Below, piece by piece: positions 46,585 to 59,715 of a stretch of 64,000 nucleotides of DNA (positions are counted from its first letter, which is position 1; each line of letters opens with the position of its first letter). Origin of the DNA: Chytridium lagenaria (Eukaryota > Chytridiomycota > Chytridiomycetes > Chytridiales > Chytridiaceae); the NCBI GenBank assembly GCA_025449115.1, contig JAHLKC010000037.1, forward strand, positions 124,001 through 188,000. Direction: 5' to 3'. The notes under the pieces were generated by a model, which saw nothing but the letters and a program-made list of their open reading frames with translations, was not told the DNA's origin and made no database searches. The position numbers and the translations under genes are program-made.

Positions 46585-49500
46585 TCATGCCATCAAGTCG
46601 TCAATATCCTCTACATCCTTAATTTCTGAGACAGGCACCGAGTCGGTTGTGTACGAGGCCAGGTCGTCAAAATCAATGTCACCCTGGATTTAGCAATTAA
46701 GTTAAGTCCAACGCACTCTAAACTCACCCTCAGAGATCCGGTTCCCGTGGTATTCACCTCCATACTAAAATGGCTAGCGTTGTCAGGAATCTTTTCCTCA
46801 TCCGGCGAAATCATCTTTCGAATATTTCAGTAACGACCAAATAACACATTATAGAAATACCGTTGCAGGGTAAGAGCTGTCACCGTTTACACTTGCAGCA
46901 GCCTTAGGACGAGCTGATGTAGGTGTAGGAATAGGTGTCTCGGGAGGTCCATCAGGGAACTGAGCCTTTAATGCTACAATTATATCAGTATATCGAACAA
47001 TCCGCCAAGAATGATACCTGAAACAAGATCAGAATCCAGCAATCCCTTCCATTCCGAATACTCTGTCGCCGCCACAGGTCCCTTCTCCTTCCTCGAGGCT
47101 AATCTCCCCTCAACAGCAAGCCCGTACTTATAGTCAGGGAACAAGTTCTCATATGCAACAGGGTCCGCAATCGCCTCAGCTGCCTTAGGCTTCTTTGCCT
47201 TTACAAGTGAATCCTTCCACTGTCCGACAACTTGCGAAACGCGTGACGGCATGTAGGTCCTGCTAAGAAGCGCGGCTTCCGCAAGGCGATCAGTAGAGAT
47301 GAGGAGATCAACGCCGTTTGAGACTTCGCCAGTAAGAAGATGACAAAGAAAGGCAACGTTGTTCTTGCCCTTCTCAGTAGCAAGAGCAGCAAGCTCCTTA
47401 AGGCCGGAAACATTCCCAGTGGCCTGATAGATCAGAAGCAATCCCTCGACGTCGTTTGCTTTCTTCAAGCAATCCACCGCAAGGTCGAACTGCGAAAGAA
47501 TTTTAATAAGCTCTATGGTTATGTTTACTGATTTTTTACCTTCCACTCTGCGAGAGCAGTGTCACCAACTAACTTCCATTTGTCCTCACGGTCCACCTCC
47601 TTTGCAATATCGTGAGCAATCTGGAGACGTCCCAATTGGACGGCCAAATCGAATTTGTGTTCAAGATCAGTCGATACTTGCAACGCCTCCTCCTTCATGT
47701 CTGAAGTAAATATAAAATGTAATTAAAAACGTCGTCTTTAGCAGAAAGATGCACGGGTAGAACTTACTCTGAGACTCAAGGAACCGTGCAACGCGGTTCC
47801 TCTGGTCAGCCGGAATAGAAGGAAGAACTTTTGCTGCACTCTCAAGGTCTCCACGAAGAATGCAAGTCTCGTACTCGATAAGGCTGAGGGGAAGAGAGTA
47901 GGAAAACACGTTGAGGTCCTTGTCGGCAAGGAAGACGCGGTTGTCCCTCGGGATGTAGCCAAGAAGGTACATATTGCTTCAAAAAAAAAAGAAAAGAAGA
48001 AAATAAAGTAAGGCATAGTCTAATGGCGGACAAATGAAGAACGGTCAACCTACACATCGAAGTGACTAATTGTCGAGGTATTGCCACCAACCATATAGTT
48101 CAAACGATTGGCAGAGTTGGTGTAAATTAAGCAGTCCCCAACCCACGAAGCCGACTTGACGCTATTGGAGAGTCAGTTTCAATTTAACTTAGAAAGCTCA
48201 CGTTTCCGTTAATTCGGTGATAAACTCAAAAGCCTCCTCAATACCCTCCTGACCCACAGAATTAGCTCCATTCTGCTCCAAATATTGCTGGTACACAACT
48301 CTGTTGAATTTGAGAACATAGGTGGTGTCTTCGCAAGCAATCGCCACGAAATCCGTTTCAGACCAGTAAATGTTTTTCGGAACAATATCAACGCGGCGCA
48401 CGCAAACTCCAGTATCCCAATCGTAAAAGCTGACAAAAGAGTTGCTGCGAATACCCAAAAGTCCACCACCGAAGATACCTTCAGCGCTGTATGAAGGCTT
48501 GATTTGAACGTTTGTCTTCTCTTTAAAGCTCTTAAGACGCGAACACGGGAGGAGGATTCACGGATAGCGTATTCGTTTGAGTCCAAAGCCCACACAAACT
48601 CTAGAGCGGATCCGAACTCCTTGTTTCTCCAAGCGAGAGCCGTGTAGATAATGTATTCGCCATCTCCACAGACAACGACGAACCTTTTTAAAAGGTTAAA
48701 ACCCAAATATTATCATGCGAAGCGATAGCCGTTTTCGCATAAACTAACCTTCCGTTAGGGCTGTGTTGAAGACTTTGAGGGAAAATCTCGCAACTTCCAA
48801 GTTCTTTTGCGGGCAGAATCATCTTCTCTCCATCAGCAATGTTGTCATCAACAGACGCTTTAATGTTAGCCGTCCTGATCTCATTGTGCTTTGCCCATAT
48901 AATCTTTCCGCTATTGTCCATACTAACTGCTGGTTCCTCCTTTCCAAGCTTAATGCAAAAGCGTCAGATTCAAATCTATTGATGCACAAGTTCCACCTTG
49001 ATAGCGATAGTTCCCTCATCGTAACCAAAGGCAACATCGTTGCTACCCTTCTGACAAGCAATAGTCCAAACACGCTCCATGCCGTAGTTAAGGGTATTTT
49101 CCAGACGGTAGGTATTGGCATGCCAGATGCGGACGGTTCCTTTATGAACAAAAGCGTTTAGAACTACGACAACATCGACGAAAGACTAAACAAATGAAAG
49201 AACTGATGACGAATAAAACTATTACCATCTTCACTTCCAGAAATGATGATAGGGAGTTCGGGATGGAAAGCTGTAACAATAACGTTCTGAGTGTGTCCTT
49301 CAAGGGTTTGCACGCAAGACTTATTTTGATAATCCCATACTTTCACGAGCCTTCATAAAAGGTTTTAATGTGCGGAAATAATAGTGAAGGAAATGTCACA
49401 AAAGATTAATAAGTGCTTAATTAAACAAGACTGAATGAAATATATAATAACATACTTATCATCAGCACCACTGACCAAGTAAGGCTTATCACCTCCCTGG

Positions 49501-50525
49501 TAATAGTCAATGCAGTTGACACCCTTCTCATGTCCCTCGAGAGTGTAATTGGGAACAGTCGATCCGAGCGACCACACCTGTAACAAGAAGTGAGCACAAG
49601 CACAACTGCAACTGGAAAATGATTCAAGACAAAAACTTGCTATCCAATCCAACCGACCTTGATTGTTCTATCAAGGGAAGCCGATGCGAATGTGTTTCCA
49701 TCCTTAGGGTTGAACACAACTTGCATAACGAAGTGAGTGTGTCCGTCGAAAGTCTGATTATGCAATAAAGGAAGCCATCAGCATCAGCCATAGACCTCCG
49801 ATTAATTCAAGCGAAACCCGTACCATGATATTCCTCCAGTTTTTCTCCCAGTCCCAAAGTTTTATAGACATATCATCAGAAGAGGTCAGGATGTACGGCT
49901 GAGTGTGATGCACAGCAATACATCGAATGTAATCCTGATGAGCTTCAAAGGTGACCACCTTCTCGTGAGTTTGATAGTTGAAGACGCGAATCTGCATGTC
50001 ATCGGAGCCGGAAATAAGCCATGTCTTCCTCGCAATAAACTTGGCGGCTCGCACTGATGTGGATGTGAAATGTCAGCGAGCGAAGTCGATGTTCGATGCT
50101 CAGGAATCTACACCAACGGTAACAATTGGACTGGATAGGGAGAACGGGCTAAAGTAAGGAGAATGATCAAACCTGGCAGATCAGTGATTTCAAAAGTCTT
50201 CACAAGGTTCTGTTTCCATTAAGTGTCAGAAAGATGTATGTTCAAGACTCTAACAGACCTGAGTCTCGTGGTTCCAAATGTATATGTTTCCATTGTAAAG
50301 CGCTGCTAGAAGCCATGGCTCGGTTGGGTGAAAATCGACGGCCTTGACTCTATCCGACCGATTTGAAAGTTTCCTCTACAGGGATGCAGAGTGAAGGATG
50401 CCAAGTCAGTCCATGGTATCAGACAATAGATTGAGTGCCCACCTTAATTTCCAGTCTAAGAGGCTACGGCATCATGCGAGATCGCTGTGTTAGCATAACA
50501 TCAATGCTGGTTGAGGCCTCACCAT
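46585..50525 (-). CDS. SEC27: Coatomer subunit beta' (COPB2/Sec27)
   Basis: Beta'-COP of the COPI vesicle coat, which sorts dilysine cargo between Golgi and ER. Exon 1 is only the ATG (50525-50523); a 59-base intron follows, then exon 2 PLRLEIK (50463-50443). WD40 repeats follow: [57 protein letters not shown] and [16 protein letters not shown]. The second propeller and alpha-solenoid follow: [80 protein letters not shown] and [11 protein letters not shown]. The acidic end is VEDIDDLMA. All exons are in order. One base is missing near 48533 (VRV then KSFKEK). As the gene is essential in yeast and otherwise complete, this break is good evidence for sequence error. Confidence 0.95.
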
Positions 50526-50814
50526 TTTGTTGGTCTCTGAAAAAAATTGCTGACCTCGAACTGGAGAATTTGGCCTTGGACTTAATAGGTTGTGAAGGTG
50601 ATCATCGCGCTTACGTGGAGGTCACGAAAGGTTGTTTGCTGGACATGAGTTATTTCTTTTCAATTAAATGAGAAAAAGGTTCTTTCATTGGCAATGTAAG
50701 TTTATTTATTGTTGAAACATTCTCAGTGCGGGGAATGTGAACTCGCCATCACAAGTTGCTCTTCCCAATTTGGCCACTTTTGCTTCCTTTTCCGAGCTAG
50801 AATATGGTATCAGA

Positions 50815-52272
50815 TTTCAACTGGGGAAACGCAAGCAGCAAACCTTAACGGCAACGGCACCCTCATCATAGCCAAAGGCAACATCGTTGCTACCGTTTTG
50901 ATAAGCAACAGTCCAAACACGTTTCATGCCATAGTCAAATATGTTCTCTAGGCCGTATGTATCCGTATGATAAGTTCGAACAGTGCCTATATTATTGAGG
51001 GACACATGTTAGATTCATACGTAACAAGGAGCAAAAGTAAAAGGCAAAAGTAGGAACGACCATTAATATACCATCATCACTTCCAGAAATAAGAAGGGGT
51101 AGTTTAGGATGGAAAGCTACAGTATTGACGTTTCCCGTGTGTCCCGCCAGAGTCTGCACGCACGAATTGGTCTGATAATCCCATACCTTGACGAGTCTTT
51201 ACAGAACGTTTAATTAACAATTTTAAACAACCATGTAGAATCAATATACAAAACATACTTATCGTCCGATCCGCTGACCAAATAAGACTTATCACCTCCA
51301 TGGTAGTAGTCGATGCAGTTGATGCCCTTCTCATGTCCCTCAAGAGTGCATGTAGCAGCAGCCGAGCCCAATGACCAGACCTTTTAGATATCATTAATCC
51401 CGTTAATCAACACATGTCGGCCACTACAAAGAACCATATGGGAGACATCAGAACTTAAAAACTCAATACCCACCTTAATGGTATGGTCAAGTGACGCCGA
51501 AGCGAAAGTCTTTCCGTCCGTTGGGTTAAACACAACCTGCATAACGAAATGCGTGTGTCCATGGAAAGTCTTAGAGACGAAAGTAATTAAATCACCAATA
51601 TCAGTTTCATGCCGCTACAAAGTTTTAAGCCAATATCGTACCATAATATTACTCCAGTTCTTTTCCCAATCCCAAAGTTTAATAGACATATCATCAGAAG
51701 AGGTCAGGATGTACGGCTGAGTGTGATGCACAGCAATACATCGAATGTAATCCTGATGAGCTTCAAAGCTGACCACCTTCTCGTGAGTTTGATAGTTGAA
51801 GACGCGTATTTGCTTGTCGTCAGAGCCAGTAATTAGCCACGTCTTTCTCGCAATAAACTTGGCGGCTCGTACTGATTAAATTGTTTTAAAGATGTGTAAG
51901 TATTAATTGTGCTCCGCTAGGTAAAAAAAAACAAGTTTAATGAAAGGAAAAGTCAAACCTGGCAGATCGGAGATGGTAAGTGTCTCCAAAATGTTCTAAT
52001 CCATCAAAGCGTTAGAAAGTTTATACTTCAGCTTATAGCAGACCTGAGTTTCGTGGTTCCAAATACAAATGCTACCGTTGTAAGCGCTACTAGAAGCCAT
52101 GGCTCCGTTGGGTGAAAATCGACTGCCTTGACTCGATCCGATCGAGTTGAAAGTTTCGTCTGAAGAGACGCAAACGGAAACGACAATAGGTGAGCCCAAC
52201 GCCGTTTCAGCTGACGCGATGGCTTACCGTAATCTCGAAGTCGAGAGGAAGCGAATTGGTAGTCAGGTCCAT
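50815..52272 (-). pseudogene. Partial duplicate of beta'-COP (N-terminal WD40 propeller only)
   Basis: A second copy of the first beta'-COP exons, directly upstream of the full gene and on the same strand. It begins [15 protein letters not shown] and continues with [25 protein letters not shown] and [52 protein letters not shown] and YGMKRVWTVAYQNGSNDVAF. Intron positions match those of the full gene. Homology stops at DEGAVAVK, exactly where an exon ends in the full copy, with a possible donor (GTTTGC) there; without splicing, a stop follows after a few codons. One base is missing near 52085 (VAL then YNGS). It may be a dead fragment, a free propeller protein, or an alternative 5' half spliced to the exons of the complete gene. 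Confidence 0.75.
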
Positions 52273-52933
52273 CACAACGTTGTTGCTGTAGTTTAAAATA
52301 GTTCGATAGACAGAATTGGCTGGCGTTTTATTGCTGATCATCCACAGGTAGCTACGTGGAAGGTGACGGGAGGAACACTAATTCACAAATAAGCCAGACT
52401 TGTCTTCATATAAAACCAAACCAAGAAAATTCAAGCCAGTCGGGCATTCAAACCAGTCAGGATAGCGATAAGTGTTTCATTTTTATACGTCGGTGCTTGA
52501 GTATAGATGTGTTATGTACTTTGAATGCATACGTCTTTAGTGATAGGAGACGCTGTCAAGGCCATGGCCATGAAGGGACCAAGGAGCCCATTGCAAACGC
52601 AATTTTCCCCGTTGATATTCGTTTGTAATCGTATGATTCGAACCAATCCATCTTCATCTAAGTAGCCTTCGCTCAAACCTGTAACAGAAAGACGTTAGAA
52701 TTATGTAATAAACTTTGATGAATGTAGACTCGGTCCGCGCCGCACAGAGTCCTATTACAACATGATCTATTACCTAAGGCTTTCAATCCCTTTCTCTCTC
52801 TCTCATACATGAGAAGGCTTTGTCCGTCCATCTACCAACCTTCGCTCGGAGGACATAATCTTGGTGGATATGTTAGCAACGTCTTCAGCTTCTTGTTTTT
52901 CGGGCACGGAAGTCAATTTTGTTCCTTGCATCA
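52273..52933. other. Divergent region between beta'-COP copy B and CPS copy 2
   Basis: A 660-base spacer with starts pointing away on both sides. No TATA box is recognised. A CTCTCTCTC run is at about 52795-52803. Confidence 0.5.
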
Positions 52934-55093
52934 ATGTCCTTATCGAAAGAGCTGCCCACTGTCGCCGCATTGCCATCGGGCTGGCGACCTACCCAGCGGC
53001 CGTCGCATATGGCTCGAAACCATTAACGCAGTCGCCATCATCGCCGTAGTCTTCACTGTGGCGCTTGGTACCTTCCTTCTATCGCATTGAAACACCACCA
53101 TCAATACTGTGGCATCGTCTTGCGATCAGGTTGAGCCAAGAATCCCAAAGGCATTCGGGAACGTTTCCTTTGGATGTGTTCAAGAACAAAGCTGTGAAGC
53201 GTCGCGCTTATGAGGTTTGCTGATTGCCTTGATTGAAGTTTCCCGTTATGGATAGATGGATTACCTGTCGGCTAAACTTGCATGCTTAGCATCTCGCTGG
53301 GGCCGTCAAGGTTAACACCGAGTCATTCGATGAACAAAGGAATGTACCTTCCACCGAGGGTCCGGAGAGGTCTGGATTCCTTAAGCTTCATGCTGTCCTC
53401 GGAGAAGCAGTACCCTTTGACGTAAGAATGTTGTTGACAGCAAAGCTAACGGAATTTAGCCATGCAGCCCTTGAGCGTCATGTTGTCAACAAGTACTCGC
53501 TTCTCTTTGTCTGGAAAGGTTCCAACGAATCTGCTGGAGCCCCTTTATGCTTTGCTCCCATATGGACACTGTCCCCGTTCTTAATGATACCAAGAACCTT
53601 TGGACACACGAGCCTTGGTCGGGTCATATTGACGAGGAAGGTGGTGCGATTTGGGGGCGCGGCTCTTCCGACGCAAAGAGCTCCTTGATCGGTATTCTTG
53701 AGGCCGTCGAGATCTTGCTTGAGGGAGGTACAAGCCCCAGCGCACCGTCCTCCTTGCTTTTGGTCACGACGAAGAGATCTCCGGACACCAGGTACTGAGT
53801 TTTCACTATCAATGTTATAAGACATTCTCTGACACACAATATTTAGGGCGCGGCCAAGCTCTCTGAATTTATTATGGAACACCTTGGGCTCGAGAACAAG
53901 GTTGGTATGATCGTCGACGAAGGTAGCGGCATTTCCGAACAATTGGGTGCCGAGTTGGCCATGGTTTCCGTTGCCGAAAAGGGTTACTACGACGCCATCG
54001 TCACTATTAAGACCCCGGTGGTCACTCTTCCATGCCACCTGACCATACGTCGATCGGTATGCTCGCAGACGCGGTCGTAGCTCTCGAAGCAAACCCCCAC
54101 CCCTTATCTCTGCCAGACAACAGCCCTTACCTCCAATCCCTCGTCTGTCTTGCACGTTACAGCCCTAAAATCGACCCATGGTTGAAATTTGCCATTGAGC
54201 ATATCTCGGAGTTCCGCACTGCTGTTATCAGCGCTCTTTCGTCCGCTATCGACTCTCGCTACCTCATGACAACTTCCCAAGCCGTTGACATCATCTCAGG
54301 CGGTCACAAAGTCAACGCACTCCCCGAAGTCGTTTCATTCCTCGTTAATCACCGTGTCGCGTTTGACTCCTCCTCCACTCTTCTTGAAGCACGTCTTATG
54401 AAAATCTTAAAACCCGTCGCCGCAAAGCACAACCTCAACCTCACCCTCGTCCCCGCTGATCCCTCATCGCCACCCGTTACTGTTACCGTTCCGTCTGACG
54501 TGACTGCCCACGGATCGATGAGCATCAAACCTTATGCCCCAGCCTTGGAGCCCGCTCCAGTGAGCCCGTCATTTGGGGATGCTGCTTATGAGACGCTCGC
54601 TGGGACGATTATGCATGTGTTGGCGCCCAAGGGAACTGGGAAGGTTGTGAAGCCGGAGCCTGGAAAGGAAGATTTAAACTTTGCGGTTAGCCCGATGCTT
54701 ATGCCTGCCAACACGGACACCAGGCATTACTGGAGGTTGACGAGGAACATTTATCGTTTTGGTACGTCTTTAGCAGCGTTTGCTTATTTCTTTATTAACA
54801 CTGTTACCTATACAGGTCCCTACCGTAAACTCGGCGGTATCCACACTGTTGACGAATATATTACACAAGACAGGTAAAGCATAGATTTCTTTCTTCAGTA
54901 TCAGTAAACATTTCAACTTACCTAATGTTTTTCTTTCAGCTTCCTTGAAGGTGTTGCGTTCTTCCATGAGCTCATTCGTAACTGGAAGACCAGTGATCAA
55001 TTCCTTTACCTTATCTTCCCTCCTTTTCCTCTCTTCGCTTTATGCAATTCTCTTTCTCCAGAAATGCAGTCGCTGGAATTTGCGTATGCTTGA
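52934..55093 (+). CDS. CPS1: Vacuolar carboxypeptidase S (M20), copy 2
   Basis: Paralog of the gene at 44375. N-terminus MSLSKELPTVAALPSGW, signal anchor INAVAIIAVVFTVALGTFLL, then HLAGAVKVNTESFD and ALERHVVNKYSLLFVWKG. Motifs: MLCSHMDTVPVLND, IWGRGSSDAKSS, LAFGHDEEISGHQ, VDEGSGISE, GGHSSMPPDHTS, GHKVNALPEV, LMPANTDTRHYW and GGIHTVDEY. The last exon reads FLEGVAFFHELIRNW and runs on for about 35 residues more than copy 1, to a TGA at 55091-55093; this tail may be an artefact of an indel. Frame breaks lie near 53010, 53095, 53160, 53550, 53730 and 54018. It has more breaks than copy 1, but all metal-binding motifs survive. Confidence 0.88.
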
Positions 55094-55315
55094 ATACATA
55101 TGACATGATGATACGATTCCCAACATTCCTACATACTATTCAAGTTAAAAACAAATTATGCATTCGGCATAGATGTATTTCAAAAAAGAGTGACAGCATA
55201 TATAAGTCAACGTAGTTTCGGCTCGACAGCGAAACAAAAGAGATACAAAGTTTCAGAAACACCCCAATATAGACAGACTTTTGTGCAAAGAGGGAATCAA
55301 AAGGCGTTCACGCTT

Positions 55316-57971
55316 TCACCTTTTCATAAAACAGCATATACACATAAACTGCACCATGTCCAAAACCTCATCCAAATCCCCAACCACATCAACCCTATTC
55401 ATCCGAATCCTAAACCACCTCGCATCACCCTCCCTCTTCCCTTTCCTTCTTCCCGCAGTATCCTCCTTCTTCCGTCTTTTCCTCAACTCCCCATCACCTT
55501 CCACCTTTCCACCCTCACCCTTTCCACCATCGATGGTTTCCAAAGGCGACTTCAACGTCAACCCCTCCTTCGCCTCTCGAGATGTCGGATGCGGGACTCT
55601 TCGATATGTCACAAAATGTCCAGAATCATGACTCCCGTAATGCAACACAGCAGCATGGAGTCGGTAAAGATACGGATACACATATGGGGTGGTATCACGT
55701 AACGTCGATTCAGATTCCACATCTCCATCCGGCATAGCAACAGAAATCGGGGTATCCTCACCCATCTCCACCCTAGCATCATCCTCACTAAACTCAAGAT
55801 CAGGAGCAACAGTAGTCGTATCCCCTCCCGAATCCGTCCGTTCACTGTCTGACACATACAAAGACATATTCTCAACAGACCCTCCCACAAGTCCCCCCTT
55901 CTTCTTTCGTCGAGACTTTGCAGCAGTCTTGACTTGCAGCACAGGTTTCACCTCCTCCATATCCTCCAACGGGGGTGGCGCGTCGTCCTCTACATTCTTC
56001 CCAATGTTGGCTAACCGTTCCAACACTCCTGCAACTCCAGCCGCAGAAACAGCGTCGGCGCCGTTCCGTCCGTATGTGCAGAACGCGCTAATGTCAAGGT
56101 ATTCCCCGAAAACGACTCTGCAGTTGTTCTTCATGACGTGGCCTGATGGGAGGTAGATGGAGCGTTGCATATGGAGACAGAGACATGTTGGTGGGGTTGC
56201 GATGAGGATTTGTTTACGGAGAAGGGGACTGACGACTTTAAGTTTTTTGACGGAATCGGGCTGAAAAGAAACAAGATCAGGTCACAGGTTTTTTTTTGAA
56301 TGTTAAGAATGCATAATAGATAATTGACATAATTTTAGAAATTGCAAAAAGCAGGATAAAAACCAAAAAAAGTCTAATGTCAAAGCATCAGAAATACTCA
56401 CCAACTTCATCTCCGGATCCACCTTCACCGCTTCCTCCACACACTCCCTATCCTCCATCGTTCTCCTAACCCTCTCCTCCCTTTTCGCAATCTCCTCCAC
56501 AACCTCCTCCGCATCCATAACCCGTCCTCCAATCTTCGCCTTCCCCCCTCTCTTCCTCACCTCCTTCAAAATATCCACCTCCTTTCTTGCCCGCCCAAGA
56601 TCCGAATCAATATGCTTGAGCGTGGCTTGGAGTGAACAGAGTGAACAAACGTATTCGTGGATGGATTCGGGGGCAACGTAGGAGGTGAGAAGAGATTCGA
56701 TGGTGACTTGAGACTAAAAGGAGAAAAAGAAGGGGGGTCAATAAAGGCATGAGAGTTGTCAAAAAAGGATTGAATTACCTGGACGGGAACAGAAAGGGAG
56801 ATATTATCAAACGGATTCATGCCGAACCGTCATCTACCAAACTCGCATTAAAACACCAATAAAGTGTAAACAATAATACCTTATAACCACACTTTGTACA
56901 TGACATGAAATTCGCAACTAATCCCGTCAAAGGGTTCCTTAACATCTTCTCCCTTCTTAATTTCACTGAAATACCCCCACTCCTAACCACAAACTCCTCA
57001 CGACTTCTCCGTCTTTTCCCTTTTCCTATTAGACCTAACGATTCCTCTAAACACTCTTCCTTTAACACCCCTAAATCAAGTAGTGACGTGACAGTGGGTG
57101 GGGATGGTTCTTGCTCATCAGTAAGGGTGGAGGAAACGAGTTGAAGAAGTTCATGAGCATCCTAATATGGATGGTGAGAACGACTGGTAATTTAAAAAGG
57201 TAGAAAAGAAACCTGATTTTATGGGTAAAAGAAGAAAGATAAGGAAATGCACCTGTTGTTCATAACACATCAACCTTCTATTCCCCGGTTTCGCAGCCGC
57301 TAATGCCGCAACCAGGTTATGTGGTTTAACCGCCCGTTTTGTCCGTCTCGTGTCATTCAAGGCTTTGAGAAAAAAAAAAAAGGAAACCACTTTATCAACA
57401 AACGAAATTGAAAACCGAAACTCACCAACAGCCAAATCCAACATGGCCTCTGTCACTTTCAACCCTTGCTTCCCATCAAGAGGTTCCGGAACGATTGGCG
57501 AATAATACAGAAAACATCTGTCACGAAGGTACCCAAATAAAGACGGGAGCGACACCATCGCCTGAATGACGGAATTCATAAAGCATGTGTTTCCAAGGTT
57601 ATGCAGACCAGGCGGATAAAACGATTCACCTGCAAGGGACCATCGTCAGCGTCGAGAGGGATAGAATGCAAAATCAAGAGCGACGAGTGCTCACCCATTC
57701 CAACTCCTCGTTCCTTTAGTACATCATCAAGTTCTAAAGACTGTCGTCGAATCATCTCTCCAACTCTTGCAATCCCGCTAGGTTCGACTTTCCCCCTCCA
57801 TGATCCCGTCCAGAACCATACCCCGCCAAGTACGGTGAGAACGCCGGCGCTGATTTGGAATATCGCAAAGGGGTCGGCGAGATGGGCGGGGAGGAGGGAT
57901 TGGAGGAGGTCGGTGGTGAGTGTGCCTATGGGACCGCCGGGGGTCATGTCACCGTAGGTGGTGCGAGGCAT
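55316..57971 (-). CDS. Membrane-anchored ubiquitin-specific protease (USP30/Ubp16-like)
   Basis: A cysteine deubiquitinase of family C19. The N-terminus has a membrane helix (FAIFQISAGVLTVLGGVWFW), as in mitochondrial-outer-membrane USP30 and yeast Ubp16. After a 65-base intron (57694-57630) comes the Cys box GLHNLGNTCFMNSVIQAM (nucleophile Cys). Then PHNLVAALAAAK, DAHELLQLVSSTL, the zinc-type CTKCGYK, FDNISLSVPV and YVCSLCS. The His box is LHAAVLHYGSHDSGHFVTYR, and the C-terminal part is WFRIRMNRVDVVGDLDEVL. An acidic insert sits before the His box. At least five short introns are present. One extra T near 56815 breaks the frame before FDNIS; the rest is open. The mitochondrial location is inferred from family resemblance. 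Confidence 0.88.
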
Positions 57972-59260
57972 GATGGATAAAAGTCACTTTTGTGTGTCGG
58001 TATACTGTTACTGTGATGGTGTGGAGGGTTTGGTGCTGGTTTTTGAAGGCCGACCCACTGCTGGATGAGGTTTGGAAACGTGCGACGATTTCTGGAATTG
58101 TTCGGTTTCTTTTTTTCTTTCAACAAACAACGTACGTACTAAAGATCTCATGTCAACACCACAAGTAAACAAAAAAAAAAAAAAAATATGCGTAAAGGGT
58201 AAAGAGGTCAGGATCCTGTTTGCTACTTTGGATGTTGCAGTATTACTTTGGGAAGAGGTGTAGATATGCATTATATCGAGCACAAGAAGTGATGTTCGCG
58301 ATAGCTCCAATTTGAAAGAACGACAATAATATCGCGTCCAAAAATGGGCTTTACTCAGGGAGAAGCTATTCCAAGCCTACTTTCATTACGAACTGCCAAC
58401 GCTGCTAAAGAAATGATGGGAAGACGACGTATACGTGTTAACACTCGGCCTTTCTATTTTCACCTCAGATCTACACTATGCGTTCACGAATGATAGCACG
58501 CGCAGGATTCATCTTTGAACGCTTCCAAATCAAGCTCTAAGGAGCAAGGTAGAATATGTGCCTGAATACCCCACAGTCCCATTAATACATACGTTTTTAT
58601 GCAAGTCCTACTCAAATACTTGCAACGTTATGCTAATGGCTTTCAAAATTAACACCGGATGTGCAGAAACAGCTTGTAGGATCTGTGAGCTTGTGAGAAG
58701 ATCATGTCCTCCATTTAACTCATGAGCGATGTAATGATGAGGTGGCGAAGGATCTTTTAGCACCACAACAATGACTATGCCACAAGCTCCAATCCCATCC
58801 AGAGCATCCCCAAAGCTTTGAAATACTCAAAATAACGTCTCCACAATGTCCCTCGACTCCATGGACGTCGCATACCTCATCAAGTGAGGAACTCATTAAG
58901 AATTTGTGCCGTTGAGTCTAATGAGTCTGAAATTTCAGGGTTGCAAAAAAAAAAAGAACGGCTGCGTATATGGTGAAATAAATATAGGGTTTATTGTTGT
59001 TACATTGAACAATATGAAGATGCATCAAAAAAAAGCATAGATTCTGGCCGCTGCCCATGTCCTTAAACAAGAGGAGAGGGGGGCCGATGATAACTAAAAG
59101 AAAGAGAGAAAGTGAGACATGAATAATAGACAAGGATATGGAAGGTGTGGGATGGATGATGATCGGAAGACGATATCAGTATCAACAGATGTAGTTCTTC
59201 GAAATGCGTTTTGGATTGGACTTAAGGTATCTTGCAAAGAGGCGCTGCTTGAACGTCTGC
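57972..59260. other. 1.3 kb intergenic region
   Basis: Upstream of the ubiquitin protease. An A-run lies at about 58171-58187. No gene, RNA or repeat is recognised. Confidence 0.55.
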
Positions 59261-59440
59261 CTAGTCGTAGAGAACAACGACAGGGTTGGGGTTGCTTGAA
59301 GGTGGTGCATCAATGTGACGATCATTCCTGATGACGGCGCCTGTCCTGACGGTTGATCCAGTGGGCATCTTGGGCCTGCAGGCAGAGGAGGCGCCAAAGA
59401 GTGAGGAAGGCATGGGCTTGCGAGGTGTGGGCATAGGCAT
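59261..59440 (-). CDS. Small ORF, 59 residues, unknown
   Basis: An intact short frame that begins MPMPTPRKPMPSSLFGASSA and ends NPNPVVVLYD. It is Pro/Ser-rich and basic at the start, without a signal peptide or membrane helix. I do not recognise it. Support for a real gene: the frame is unbroken; the leader is C/T/A-rich and like that of the next gene; and a TATA box lies 126-133 bases upstream of the ATG. Codons in the second half prefer C or G at the third position (ACC GTC AGG, GGC GCC GTC ATC). Against it: no homology evidence is available to me, and it is short. Confidence 0.5.
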   Translation of the reverse strand: MPMPTPRKPMPSSLFGASSACRPKMPTGSTVRTGAVIRNDRHIDAPPSSNPNPVVVLYD

Positions 59441-59565
59441 TTCGATGGTGTGTGAGTTGTGATGAGATGTGGATAAAACTGTGATCTCTTGTAGAGGGTT
59501 GGTTGGTGTTGTGAATGTGATGACGATGGAGACAGTGGGGAGAAGCAGGTGAGAGGTGTTCCTTT

Positions 59566-59573
59566 TATTTATA
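59566..59573 (-). promoter_or_regulatory. TATA box of the 59-residue ORF
   Basis: TATAAATA on the minus strand, 126-133 bases before the ATG at 59440, followed by a pyrimidine- and CA-rich leader without other ATG codons close to the start. Confidence 0.5.
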
Positions 59574-59662
59574 ACTCCATGTTTTCTCTAGGGTTTTCTT
59601 TTTTCTTCCTTTTTCTTCTGACTGATGCACGTTTTTTCCCTTCTCCATGATGAGGGTTATTC

Positions 59663-59663
<1 letters not shown>

Positions 59664-59715
<52 letters not shown>
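59664..59715. repeat. TTTA tetranucleotide microsatellite
   Basis: About 12 to 13 uninterrupted copies of TTTA (ATTT in phase). Likely length-variable between strains. Confidence 0.9.
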
